From: Austropuccinia psidii
Lineage: Eukaryota; Basidiomycota; Pucciniomycetes; Pucciniales; Sphaerophragmiaceae
DNA length: 64,000 bases
Reading direction: 5' to 3'
NCBI GenBank assembly: GCA_023105745.1
Contig: JALGQZ010000002.1
Span: 40,655,997 to 40,719,996, forward strand
Of the stretch, positions 49,757 through 62,592 are shown piece by piece. How positions within the stretch are numbered: the stretch's first letter is position 1; each line of letters opens with the position of its first letter. A program made the translations under genes and the position numbers. The notes under the pieces are model-generated. The model was not told the origin of the DNA, did no database searches, and saw only the letters and a list, made by a program, of their open reading frames with translations.

Positions 49757-51310
49757 TAGAACCATGGCACATTCCTTGAAACTTGGTCTGCTTAATCAAA
49801 ATCTTTCCTAAAATTAATTTCTCGTCTTAGGAAAGCAATTCATCCTTGAAAAAAAAAACTCATCCATTCAATCTCTTTCTAACATCATCCCATTTAATTA
49901 ATCTCTTTTATCTTCAATCATCATTCAGTTAATTCAACTAATAATAATAATAATAATAAAATCTTTATCTTTTCCCTTAAACTTCATAAATCTTAAAAAA
50001 TGGGGTTTTCCGTAAATCCCTTTCGAAATAAAACTCCTTGAACTCACTAAATTGAACCATTAAAAACTTAAAACATAAAAGAGAAACCTTACCCAAATTG
50101 ATATCATTATTTTGGGGGTTTCAGGCTAGTGAAAAGTAAAAATTCATAAATTTAACTTCCAAAAACATTCACAAAAAACCTTGGGGAACACTAAATTTCG
50201 TTTTTATTTGAAACCAAGAAAAAATTGAAAAACAATTCTTGTAAAAAATATTAATTTAACAACAAAAAAAATTTCATTCCTGAAAGTCTTGGCAAATTTT
50301 TTCCTTAGTAAGAATTGAGCCTATCAATTAAAATTTTCTTTCTTTCTTTGATTCAAAACTAAATTGATTAGGAAAATATTTTTCACTTAACCCCTATCAA
50401 TCACCCTTAAAAATTAAAAACAAACAAACAGTATAATCATATTTTCTTTCATATAATCTCCTATAAATCAAAAATAAATAAAAACATCAATTGAATTGAT
50501 TTTGAATATTGTTTTTGTTGTTGTTCTTTTGTAAGAAAAATAATTAATGAATAATTTTCATTATTAATAATTCCTTTATTCAAAATGAACAAATTCGTAA
50601 ATCTTTAGCTTTTCTTCATATTCAAAAGTAAAAGATTACTAATATAATATAAGATTTAAAAACTCGTTTGTTTTCTTGAGAAAGTGAAAATCAAAATATT
50701 TTATGATTTTTGACTGAGCTTTATAAAAATTTAAATCTAATTGAGAATTTTTTTAGAGAGTTTTCTTTTTTGTATTTAATTATTATTATTATTATTTCGT
50801 TTTTTTCTCAGTTTAGTTATAAATTCAAATTCAAATAAAATTAAATAAATGAATAGATATATTATGTATATACATATATTAAAATATTTTCTTTTTAAAA
50901 ATAAAAATCAATAATATTGATAATAATAATAATCACAAACAAAAAACTCAATCAAATTTGATTCCTTATGATATTCTTATTTAATTTATAAATTCTTGCC
51001 TCCTTTTTTTGATCATTATGAATTTAATTTTATATTTAATAAAACAATAAAATTAGTTTAATTTTTTTTCTTTTTCTATTAATTTAAAAAATCTAACTTA
51101 TTTCCCATCCCCCCCCCTAGAATAAAAAGAATTGTTTTCAAGAAAGAATACCTCATTTAAAAAATTCATCTAGGGAGTTATATTTCAAAAATTAAAAAAA
51201 TAATGAATTTTTTTCTTAATATTTCAAAATAAAAAAAAACCATTTTTGAATTTTAAATTTTGAGTTATTTTTCATTCAAAAAAAACAAACAAACTTAATC
51301 TTGATCTTGA
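49757..51310. other. AT-rich spacer; no gene recognised
   Basis: Some CpG persists to about 50,040 and then fades. No frame with recognisable motifs and no structural RNA was seen. Confidence 0.5.
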
Positions 51311-52277
51311 TTTTGATCATAATGGCTTCAAATTTAGATTTTAAATATATAAACAAAAAAAAAATTAACATAATTAAGAAATTATTTTAAATCTTATTAA
51401 TAATTATATTCATATATGAGTGAATATTATATAAAATAACATTATTTTCATAAAAAAAAAAAATAATAATAATTAAACTATATAATATTTAAAAAAAGAA
51501 TTTTCAATTCTAATAATTAATCTTAATAGCAACAAAATTAAAGAAGTAAGCTTAATTTATATTAATTATTAGATAGCATTAATAATATATATATCTCAAT
51601 TAATGATTCACAAAAATTTAAGTTTCTTTTTGTATTAAATAAATCAATTTGATATTAAATATAAATTCTTAAAATATTTAAATTTAAATTTATCAAATCA
51701 AAAAAAAAAAAAAAAGAATTATTATAATAGTTTAAAAAAAATTATAAATCATTTTCAATAAAAAAAAAAAAAAATTAAAACTTTTAAATAAATAAGTTGA
51801 TAAATATAAAAATAAAAAAAAATTTTTTTTTTTTTTTTTTTCAAAAAATAAATTAAATTAATAATTTCTTCAATTTTTTTTTTTAATTTTGAAAAAAAAA
51901 AAATAAAAAAATTTTGAAAAAGAAAGAAATTTTTAAAATGTCAGAAAATAAAAAAAAAAAAAAAAGAAAAAAGAAATTTTTTTATAATTTTTTAAAAAAT
52001 TCTTTAAATTATATCAAATTAAAAAAAAAAAAAAATCACTATTTATTTAATAATTTAATATTTTAAAAAAAAAAAAAAAAATTTAAAAAGAAAAAAAAAA
52101 TTATTATATTAAAAATGAAATAATTTTTTTTTGAAAAAAAATAAAAACTAAAAAAAAAGATAATTAAATTTAAAAATTAAAATTAAAATATATATAAAAT
52201 TTAAAATATTCCAAATAATAATTAATATTTGAGGAAATTTAAAATAAATTAAATTATAATTTTTTTAAATTTAACTT

Positions 52278-52278
52278 T

Positions 52279-52320
<42 letters not shown>

Positions 52321-52344
52321 ATTTAATTTTAAATTATAAAAATT

Positions 52345-52375
<31 letters not shown>

Positions 52376-52480
52376 TAATTAAATTTTTAAATTAAAATTA
52401 ATTAATTAATTTTTTTTTTTAAAAAAAAATAATTTAAAATTAATTAATTATAATAAAACAAAATTATATATTTTCCAAAA

Positions 52481-52518
<38 letters not shown>

Positions 52519-52570
52519 GTTATAATAAAAACAGTATTAAAATGAAGTTTTTTTTAATAATAATAATAAT

Positions 52571-52617
<47 letters not shown>

Positions 52618-52637
52618 TTTTTAGTTTTATTAAATTT

Positions 52638-52668
<31 letters not shown>

Positions 52669-52800
52669 GAAATTTAAAAACTAAAAAACTTTTTTGTTTT
52701 TATGGGAAATTTTTTAATATAAAAGTCATTTTTAATTAAAAAACAAAAAATTTTTTTAAGAATTTAAAAGAATTAAAAAAAAAAAAAAAAAAAATTCAGA
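52278..52800. repeat. Homopolymer cluster with A and T runs of up to about 40 bases
   Basis: T runs near 52,278-52,316, 52,483-52,517 and 52,574-52,615 and A runs between them. The plus-strand frame at 52,542-52,739 is a translation of these runs and not a gene. The second repeat copy has shorter T runs and a 40-base A run near 58,316, so run length differs freely between copies. Confidence 0.9.
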
Positions 52801-54026
52801 ATAATTAAATTCAATTTAAAATAGTTAAAAAAATAATTATTTAATTATGTTTTATAATTTTAATAAGATAAAAAAAGAAGTTAATAAAAGATATAACCAC
52901 CAATATCTACTGAATGGGGAAATAAGGGGTTCCAATAATTGAATTAATAATATTTGAATTTTTTATTAATATGAAAGAAAATAAATATTAGAATGAATTT
53001 CAATAGATTAATTAAATAGACTAAAAAACTCTAAGGGTTGAAACGGAGTCTTTTATATTTTAAAAACTGAGAGCCTGATCACTTAATTTTTGCAACTGAG
53101 ATTTTTTAACTATCCAGATCTGTATTTATTTCTTTGAGAAACAAATCCTTTTCAAATTTAGAGATGAGTGATGTTGAATAATCTTATCATGGTTTGTGAA
53201 TGAAATACAGGCTTCCATGGAAGAAGGATTAATTGAATGATTATTGTCACCAAAAGTGGATTAAAAACTCATTTTGAACTGCCTCTTGAGTATAACTTGA
53301 GATCCATACTGTTTTTTCCTTTTGGGGAATACTGTATGGTTTGAAATAACCCATCCTTGATGGATGAGATGATTGGTCTTAATGAAATATTACTTCTTGA
53401 GCTCTGAAACTCATCTCATGAAATATTATACCTTTGAAAGAAGTTTTGAATGGGTAATTCTTTTAAAAACAAATTGATAATTAGAAGAAAATTGAAAATG
53501 GAAGGATGAACCCTTTATAAAATCAGAATTAGATCATTGGTAAAAAAAGATGCATGATGGTATTAAAAATAATTCATGGTACTTCAGTATGTTTAAGGGA
53601 AAAAGTGGAAAAGTTTATTTTAAAGGATTGAATTGGCCAATGAGATAAAACTGAATTTTGGTGAGCTTAATGGGCTTTATGAGTGTTCTGGTGTTTTTTT
53701 TTTTTTTTTAAAAAAAAATTGGCTAAAAAAAGACTTCAAGGTCTTGAAACTTTATTTGCTCATTTTGGAACAAAATTGCACAAAAGGCCTAATTTTGCCA
53801 TTTGGGACAGACTTTCCTTCTTTAATAGGAAGTTCTCAAAAGGGAAAAATACAAGAACTGGCTAAAATATGGCCCTGAATGGTTAAATGGCCATTTTGGC
53901 CATAGATGATGAATATGGAAAGATTGGCCAGAGATGAGATGAGATCAGTAGCATGACCAAATTTCCATAGAATGGATTTCAAAGAGCATTTCCATAAGTG
54001 TGTTGGAAAACACATGTGATCTTTTA

Positions 54027-55340
54027 GTAAAAACACATAAGCCCTTACATTTTTTTTACCAATGTATGCCCAAAACACATAAGTGACCTTATTTTTTAAA
54101 ATAAATTCTTCAGGCCCAGTTTGAAAAGTTTTTTAATCCTTTTTTGTGATATTTTTTCCAAACATGGGATGTCAATATCCTCAAATTTTTTCAACTTTTT
54201 TTTGCCAAATTTCTCAAATTTGACCAATTTGACAAAATGGCATATTTCGTTTTGAAAAATTCATTTAAAATCTTCCAAATTATGAATTTCATTAATTTCT
54301 TTTTTAAAATGAAGAGCTAGAAGACCATAATTTTGGGATTTTTTTTTTGGTGGGACAAGTGAAGGCACAGAGAGTGTTTTTTTCAATTTTTTTTTTGTGT
54401 ATTTGTAATATAAATATTTTTAAAAAATTAATTTTAAATCTTCCCACTTATGAATTTCCTTCATTTTTTCAAAAAATGAAGGGTTCAATCTGGGAAATAA
54501 AGAACTAGAAGCCTATAATTTTGGGGAATTTTTGTGGTGGGACAACAAGTGAAGGCACAAAAAGTGTTTTTTTTCATGCTTTTAATATGACTATTTTTAA
54601 GTAAAAAAGTGCCACATGTTTGATAAAAAAAGAGACTGAGGTGGGATTTAAGAAATAAATAGGACTGAGGAGGGGGATAATTGGCATAAATTGTATATAA
54701 AAAAATCAATCAATCTGAATCAACCTCCAAAATAGTTGGTTTTTTCTGAGGGGGTGGGGGGGTAGGAAGATTGGATAAATATAACATCCTGTGTTTCTTA
54801 AATTTATCAGCCCACCCCAGGGCTTATGGTTGGGCATGAAATTCACAATTAAAAGTAATGGGGGGGGCTGTATAAGCTTTAGAAATGATTATATCCAATG
54901 GAACAAAATGAGAACAGCTATCCAAGAAGCAGATGAAAATGGGTGCATTATCATTTGGAGGACAGAAATAAGGGAAAAAAAGAGAAAGATTGGGATTTAG
55001 AATAAAAGAAAACAAGTCTTTGATACTTATTTGAAATTGGATGCCCCATGTCAGGCATTAACATCCACTTGCTCTTTGGATCCTGGCCAACATCTTCATA
55101 CCACTCAATTCTGTCCAAATAAGAGGATACTGAGGGAATTAAAGTGTTCATGGCTTCATAAAGGTCTTGATTTTGTTTAATTTCTTCAGCCAAGTCACCT
55201 CTGACATCAGCCTATTGATTGTGAGTCTTGTCAATGTAGTGGGATACTGTTCTGTAGCAACAGTTCCCATCACCCTGGACATTGATGGCCTTGAAGGTGT
55301 ATTTCAATATAGACTTGATCAAGTCTTCTGAGCCAGGTAC
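54027..55340 (-). pseudogene. Truncated MULE: terminal repeat and OTU-domain end of the transposon protein (copy 1)
   Basis: Starts with the MULE terminal motif GTAAAAACACATAAGCCC and runs into sequence homologous to 39,040-40,320. The minus strand encodes the C-terminal OTU part: FKAINVQGDGNC (about 55,290), then LAEEIKQNQDLYEAMNTLIP (about 55,190) and SHFVPLDIIIS (about 54,880, candidate catalytic His). It is cut at 55,340, where a third LTR family begins; the MULE continues at the equivalent point (about 40,320) in the longer copy. No transposase domain remains. Confidence 0.8.
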
Positions 55341-57144
55341 TGTGGTATACCTATACCAGTTTAGCTTAATGGACCAATATAAAAAAAATCAAGAAACATC
55401 ATAATCCAAATAACCTGATTGTGTAACCTTAAAAACTCATATTTTATAAAAAAAACCCAAAACAAAACAAGTCAAGTCAGTATTCTACTGATTTAATGAA
55501 TATTTGAATTCAAGAAAAGAAAAACCCCCTTATTTGATTCTTGGATTCTAATTTTGTGTAAATTTTTTAACAAAAAACAATAATGATATAGATTATGAGA
55601 GCTGTGTTATTGTAGTATTACATGGGAATTAATTTCTCTTATTGGTGGAAATTGTGCAGTTGTGGTTGGTTTTATTTCAAAATATTTTGTGGAAGCCTTA
55701 TTTAGTTGCTTTTGTTGAGAAGAGTATTGAGATGAGCTCTGTTTGAATTAAAAAGAATTATTATTAATCTGAGTTAGTGAATGTATATTTATCTTGTTTT
55801 GATTTCATTCTATTTTTTTGTTATAGAATAGTAGTAGTGTGGATTATTTTAAGTATTCTATTGAGCTGATGATAGTGGAAGGGAATTGCTTTAAATTTTA
55901 ATGGTGTAAATTATTGAGTTGATTAGTAGTGCTTATTATTATTAGAAAAAAAAATATAATTAAGGATGTATAGTGTAAAGGGTGACAAGAGTGATGAGTG
56001 GAGTGAAGGTATAAAACCTTATCTTGGTGGTAGTAAATTAGCTATGGGTTTATAGAATGCTTAGTAATCCAGGGGAAATTAAAGAAGAGCTAGTTTTCAT
56101 ATGCATATGCATGAAACAGTTTGTAAAAACCCTAAACCCTAACCCTATTCCCCCTAAAGAATATAAATAGTCAAACTTTTTTCCTCTCCAGACTTTTTTG
56201 CATCTCAAAATTGTAACTTCTACTTATTTTTTCCAAATCCCTTATCTAAGAGGTTAAATTAGAAATTTGTTTGATAAATTAAGCTGAGTAATTGAGGCTT
56301 GTTGTTGACATAGATCAAGAGAGCCAATAGTGTGAAAAGATTTTAATTCATCCCTCACTAGCAGGCAGACTAGTAATCATCATAATTAGGATCTTGATAC
56401 TTGAAGCTCAAGAGTAAGGCATCTCTGGAATTTAGTAATTAAACCTTAAAAGTAATTTTAGATAGTTTTAAAATAAAACCATCACATTAAAGTAATTTTC
56501 TCAGATTTTCAAATAAAACCTGAATTTTTCAAATAAATGAAATAAAAAAAAAGAAAGAAGAACACACTTCTTACTATTAAACAATACAAAAAAAACTCTT
56601 ATATATATATATATTTTATGGTTTTTTTTTTAAGTGAAATAGTACAGACAGTTACAATATGAGAGAGAAATAAATAGCATGTGATATCACTTATAACAGT
56701 ATATGATTATTAAGGCAAAAATAACTTGAAATATATTCAGGTAAAATAAGTTAAATTGACTGGGTGTTGAGCTATATATATAACCTAAAAAATTCAACTA
56801 CTGTAGTATAATATGTGAGATGTTTTGTGAGGTTATAAAAAATGATAAGTTTATAGCTTATTATTTCAACAAACTCTTTGTTCTCATACACTGGTGAGCT
56901 GTTGGTTTTGAATATTGATTGTAGCATAGGAGTAGTATTAAATCAATGTAAAGTTATTAATTTGGTGATAGCTTATTACTGAAAGAAATATATTTCCAGT
57001 ATAATATGAAAATTGTTACTTATAGCTTCTGAATGGATAGGTGATTAATGTGAATAGGGATGTAAAAATGTTGCTGATTATGTTAAATAATTTAGTTGAG
57101 GTTGTTGATGGGTTTGATTTTAGTTGTATATGTATCTTGATGAA
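55341..57144 (+). repeat. Partial LTR of a third retrotransposon family (copy 1)
   Basis: Begins TGTGGTATACC exactly where MULE homology stops, a typical LTR start. It includes GAATATAAATAG (about 56,159), a good TATA-box candidate, preceded by a (CCCTAA)-like block. The part 56,534-57,144 is present in inverted orientation after copy 2 (62,643-63,253). At 57,144 the sequence passes directly into gag-like coding DNA, without LTR end or primer-binding site, so a deletion is likely. Confidence 0.55.
56128..56152. repeat. Short interstitial telomere-like repeat (copy 1)
   Basis: CCCTAAACCCTAACCCTA, about three units of the CCCTAA motif used at many fungal telomeres, placed about 20 bases before the TATA-like box of the LTR. 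It is repeated with one change at about 62,189-62,213. Confidence 0.8.
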
Positions 57145-57580
57145 GTGATGCAATAGAAGCTATGCCTGGTTATGAAGAAGGAAACTGGAAACAACCCAAG
57201 AAATATCTCATTACTAAGTGGGGTAGAGTTGAACCTGAGAGAAGATACAGAAAGGATTCCCTTCTCAAATTATTCAATGATACCCAAGATAATTGAGGGA
57301 TTAGTAATCTTTCACAGTATAAAGTTTTCATTGCAGAATATGAAACAATTATTGCTTACCTTCTAAGATATAAATATATTCCCAAGGATAATATGTACCA
57401 TGAAGATATCTTTGATTGTCTTTCTTCTGATTTCAAAGAAGCTATTAGCAAAGAAATGATCAAGTAAAATGTAATGGTTAGAGCAGAAGATGGAGGATAT
57501 CTTATACCACCTATGAGCATATTGAAAAAGTATATTGAGCAAGAGTTGGAAGCTATAATATTAGTAACCAAAAGACTTCA
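57144..57580 (+). pseudogene. Gag-like fragment of the third retrotransposon family
   Basis: The plus-strand frame from the ATG at 57,162 reads MPGYEEGNWKQPKKYLITKW, then VEPERRYRKDSLLKLFNDTQ, a TGA near 57,294, then LSQYKVFIAEYETIIAYLLRYKY, AISKEMIK, a TAA near 57,465 and MVRAEDGGYLIPPMSILKKY, to 57,580. This resembles the capsid-region Gag proteins I recall from rust LTR retrotransposons. Both ends are cut: upstream at the inversion-associated breakpoint (57,144) and downstream at the junction with repeat copy 2 (57,581). Confidence 0.6.
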
Positions 57581-58310
57581 TTTTGATCATAATGGATTCA
57601 AATTTAGACTTTAATTATATAAACAAAAAAAAATAACATAATTAATAAATTATTTTAAATTTTATTAATAATTATATTCATATATGAGTGAATATTATAT
57701 AAAATAACATTATTTCCATAATAAAAAACAAAAAAAAAATTAAACTATATAATATTTAAAAAAGAATTTTCAATTTTAATAATTAATCTTAATAGCAACA
57801 AAATTAAAGAAGTAAGCTTAATTTATATTAATTATTAGATAGCATTAATAATATATATATCTCAATTAATGATTCACAAAAATTTAAGTTTATTTTTGTA
57901 TTAAATAAATCAATTTGATATTAAATATAAATTCTTAAAATATTTAAATTTAAATTTATCAAATCAAAAAAAAAAAAAGAATTATTATAATAATTTAAAA
58001 AAAATTATAAATCATTTTCAATAAAAAAAAAAAAAAATTAAAACTTTTAAATAAATAAGTTAATAAATATAAAAATAAAAAATAATTTTTTTTTTTTTTT
58101 TTTTTTCAAAAAATAAATCAAATTAATAATTTCTTCAATTTTTTTTTTAATTTTGAAAAAAAAAAAATAAAATTTTGAAAAAAAAAGAAATTTTTAAAAT
58201 GTCAGAAAATAAAAAAAAAAAAAAAAATTTTTTTATAATTTTTTAAAAATTCTTTAAATTATATCAAATTAAAAAAAAAAAAAATATTAATATTTATTTA
58301 ATAATTTAAT

Positions 58311-58359
<49 letters not shown>

Positions 58360-61300
58360 AAAAAGAAATTTAAAAAGAAAAAAAAAATAAAAAATAAAAA
58401 ATTAAAACTAAAAAAAAAGATAATTAAATTTAAAAATTAAAATTAAAATATTTAAAATTTAAAATATTTCAATAATAATTGATATTTGAGGAAATTTAAA
58501 ATAAATTAAAATATAATTTTTAAATTTAACTTTTCCCTTTTTATTTTTTATTTTTTTTTTTTTTTTGAAAACAAATTGAATTAAAAAATAATTAAATATA
58601 AATTCTTAATTTAAACCTTAAAAGGAATTAAAATTTATTATAAAATGAAAAAAAAATAAAAAATAAAAATTAAAAATTAATAATAATTAAATTTTTCAAT
58701 TAAAATCAATTAATTAATTTTTGATTTTTTTTTTTTTTTTAAAAAAAAATAATTTAAAATTAATTAATTATAATAAAACAAAATTATATATTTTCCAAAA
58801 CTCTTTTTTTTTTTTTTTTTTTTTTTTGGTTATAATAAAAAGAGTATTGGTATGAAGTTTTTTTTAATAATAATTTTTTTTTAGTTTTATTAAAATAATT
58901 TTTTTTAAACCAAAAAATGAAATTTAAAAACTAAAAACTTTTTTTTTTTTTTTTTTTTATGGGAAATTTTTTAATATAAAAGTTATTTTTAATTAAAAAC
59001 AATAAATCTTTTTTCAAGAATTTAAAAGAATTAAAAAAAAAAAAAAAAAAATTCAGAATAATTAAATTCAATTTAAAATAGTTAGAAAAATAATTATTTA
59101 ATTATGTTTTATAATTTTAATAAGATAAAAAAAGAAGTTAATAAAAGATATAACCACCAATATCTACTGAATGGGGAAATAAGGGGTTCCAATAATTGAA
59201 TTAATAATATTTGAATTTTCTATTAATATGAAAGAAAATGAAGATTAGAATGAGTTTCAATAGATTAATTAAATAGACTAAAAAACTCTAAGGGTTGAAA
59301 CAGAGTCTTTTATATTTTAAAAACTGAGATCCTGATCACTTAATATTTGAAACTGAGATTTTTTAACTATCCAGATCTGTATTGATTTCTTTGAGAAACA
59401 AATCCTTTTCAAATTTGGAGATGAGTGATGTTGAATAATCTTATCATGGTTTGTGAATGAAATACAGGCTTCCATGGAAGAAGGATTAATTGAATGATTA
59501 TTGCCACCAAAAGTGGATTAAAAACTCATTTTGAACTGCCTCTTGAGTATAACTTGAGATCCATACTGTTTTTTCCTTTTGGGGAATACTGTACGGTTTG
59601 AAATAACCCATCCTTGATGGATGAGATGATTGGTCTTAATGAAATATTACTTCTTGAGCTCTGAAACTCATCTCATGAAATATTATACCTTTGAAAGAAG
59701 TTTTTGAATGGGTAATTCTTATAAAAACAAATTGATAATTAGAAGAAAATTGAAAATGGAAGGATAAACCCTTTATAAAATCAGAATTAGATCATTGGTA
59801 AAAAAAGATGCATGATGGTATTAAAAATAATTCATGGTACTTCAGTATGTTTAAGGGAAAAAGTGGAAAAGTTTATTTTAAAGGATTGAATTGGCCAATG
59901 AGATAAAACTTAATTTTGGTGAGATTAATGGGCTTTATGAGTGTTCTGGTGTTTTTTTTCTAAAGAAAAATTGGCTAAAAAAAGACTTCAAGGTCTTGAA
60001 ACCTTATTTTTGCACTTTGGACCAAACAGCACAAAAGGCCCAATTTTGCCATTTGGGACAGACTTTCCCTCTTTAATAGGAAATTCTCAAAAGGGAAAAA
60101 TACAAGAACTGGCTCAAATATGTCCCTGAATGGTGAAATGGCCATTTTGGCCATAGATGGTGAATATGGAAAGATTGGCCAGAGATGAGATGAGATCACT
60201 AGTATTACCAAATTTCCATAGAATGAATTTCAAAGAGTATTTCCATAAGGGTGTTGGAAAACACATGTGATCTTTTAGTAAAAACACATAAGCCCTTACA
60301 TTTTTTTTACCAATGTAGGCCCAAAACACATAAGTGACCTTATTTTTTAAAATATATTCTTCAGTCCCAGTTTGAAAGTTTTTTAATCCTTTTTTGTGAT
60401 ATTTTTTCCAAACATGGGATGTCAATATCCTCAAATTTTTTCAACTTTTTTTGCCAAATTTCTCAAATTTGACCAATTTGACAAAATTGCATATTTTCTT
60501 TTGAAAAATTCATTTAAAATCTTCCCAATTATGAATTTCATTAATTTCTTTTTTAAAATGATAAGCTAGAAGACCATAATTTTGGGATTTTTTTTTTGGT
60601 GGGACAAGTGAAGGCACAAAAAGTGTTTTTTTCAGATGTTTTTTTTTCTGTGTTTGTAATATGACTATTTTTAAAAAATTAATTTGAAATCTTCCCACTT
60701 AAAAGAAATATATAAGACTGAGGAGGGGGATAATTGACATAAATATTATATAAAAAAATCAATCAATCTGAATCAACCTTTAAAATAGTTGGTTTTTTCT
60801 GAGGGGGCAGGGGGGGGGGGGGGTAGGAAGATTTGATAAATATAACAGCCTGTGTTTCTTAAATTCATCAGCCCACCAAAGGGCTTGTGGTTAGGCATGA
60901 AATTCCCAATTAAAATTAATGGGGGGACTGTATAAGCTTCAGAAATGATTATATCCAATGGAACAAAATGAGAACAGCTATCCAAGAAGCAGATGAAAAT
61001 GGGTGGATTATCATTTGGAGGACAGAAATAAGGGAAAAAAAGAGAAAGATTGGGATTTAGAATAAAAGAAAACAAGTCTTTGATACTTATTTGCAATTGG
61101 ATGCCCCATGTCAGGCATTAACATCCACTTGCTCTTTGGATCCTGGCCAACATCTTCATACCACTCAATTCTGTCCAAATAAGAGGATACTGAGGGAATT
61201 AAAGTGTTCATGGCTTCATAAAGGTCTTCATTTTGTTGAATTTATTCAGCCAAGTCACCTCTGACATCAGCCTATCGATTGTGAGTCCTGTCAATGTAGT

Positions 61301-62592
61301 GGGATACTGTTCTGTAGCAACAGTTCCCATCACCCTGGACATTGATGGCCTTGAAGGTGTATTTCAATATAGACTTGATCAAGTCTTCTGAGCCAGGTAC
61401 TGTGGTATACCTATACCAGTTTAGCTTAATGGACCAATATAAAAAAAGCAATAAAAATCATAATCCAAATAACCTGATTGTGTAACCTTAAAAACTCATA
61501 TTTTATAAAAAAAACCTAAAACAAAACAAGTCAAGTCAGTATTCTACTGATTTAATGAATATTTGAATTCAAGAAAAGAAAAACCCCCTTATTTGATTCT
61601 TGGATTCTAATTTTGTGTAAATTTTTTAACAAAAAACAATAATGATATAGATTATGAGAGCTGTGTCATTGTAGTATTACATGGGAATTAATTTCTCTTA
61701 TTGGTGGAAATTGTGCAGTTGTGGTTGGTTTTAATTCAAAATATTTTGTGGAAGCCTTATTTATTTGCTTTTGTTGAGAAGAGTATTGAGATGAGCTCTG
61801 TTTGAATTAAAAAGAATTATTATTATTCTGAGTTAGTGAATGTATATTTATCTTGTTTTGATTTCATTCTATTTTTTTGTTATAGAATAGTAGTAGTGTG
61901 GATTATTTTAAGTATTCTATTGAGCTGATGATAGTGGAAGGGAATTGCTTTAAATTTTAATGGTGTAAATTATTGAGTTGATTAGTAGTGCTTATTATTA
62001 TTAGAAAAAAAAATATAATTAACGATGTATAGTGTAAAGGGTGACAAGAGTGATGAGTAGAGTGAAGGTATAAAACCTTATCTTGGTGGTAGTCAATTAG
62101 ATATGGGTTTATAGAATGCTTAGTAATCCAGGGGAAATTAAAGAAGAGCGAGTTTTCATATGCATATGCATGAAACAGTTTGTAAAAACACTAAACCCTA
62201 ACCCTATTCCCCCTAAAGAATATAAATAGTCAAACTTTTTTCCTCTCCAGACTTTTTTGCATCTCAAAATTGTAACTTCTACTTATTTTTTCCAAATCCC
62301 TTATCTAAGAGGTTAAATTAGAAATTTGTTTGATAAATTAAGCTGATTAATTGAGGCTTGTTGTTGACATAGATCAAGAGAGCCAATAGTGTGAAAAGAT
62401 TTTAATTCATCCCTCACTAGCAGGCAGACTAGTAATCATCATAATTAGGATCTTGATACTTGAAGCTCAAGAGTAAGGCATCTCTGGAGTTTAGTAATTA
62501 AACCTTAAAAGTAATTTTAGATAGTTTTAAAATAAAACCATCACATTAAAGTAATTTTCTCAGATTTTCAAATAAAACCTGAATTTTTCAAA
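57581..62592. repeat. Large direct repeat, copy 2
   Basis: Begins TTTTGATCATAATGGATTCA and ends CTGAATTTTTCAAA; 5,012 bp. Same internal order as copy 1. The 211-bp shortfall comes mainly from shorter homopolymer runs and a deletion of roughly 60 bp in the MULE part (near 60,697, where the stretch encoding the terminal region is shorter than at 54,455). Confidence 0.95.
60278..61400 (-). pseudogene. Truncated MULE: terminal repeat and OTU-domain end (copy 2)
   Basis: Same structure as 54,027-55,340, with the terminal motif at 60,278, the SHFVPLDIIIS block near 60,940 and the MNTLIPSVSSYLDRIEWYED block near 61,200. It ends at the same base before TGTGGTATACC. A 12-base G run at about 60,813 is longer than in copy 1. 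Confidence 0.8.

Larger units (their letters stand above)
51311..56533. repeat. Large direct repeat, copy 1
   Basis: Begins TTTTGATCATAATGGCTTCA and ends CCTGAATTTTTCAAA; 5,223 bp. Aligns end to end by eye with 57,581-62,592. It contains homopolymer-dominated DNA (51,680-52,800), a moderately complex segment (52,880-53,990), a truncated MULE (54,027-55,340) and the beginning of an LTR (55,341 onward). Differences between copies are mostly run-length changes and scattered substitutions. Confidence 0.95.

Noticed and set aside
53633..53878. Plus-strand frame repeated at 59,891-60,129
   Set aside because: Present in both duplicates, but a T/A run in the middle differs in length and shifts the frame, so no coding constraint is visible.
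56128..56152. A true telomere or chromosome end
   Set aside because: Only about three repeat units, embedded in transposon sequence and present identically in the second repeat copy.
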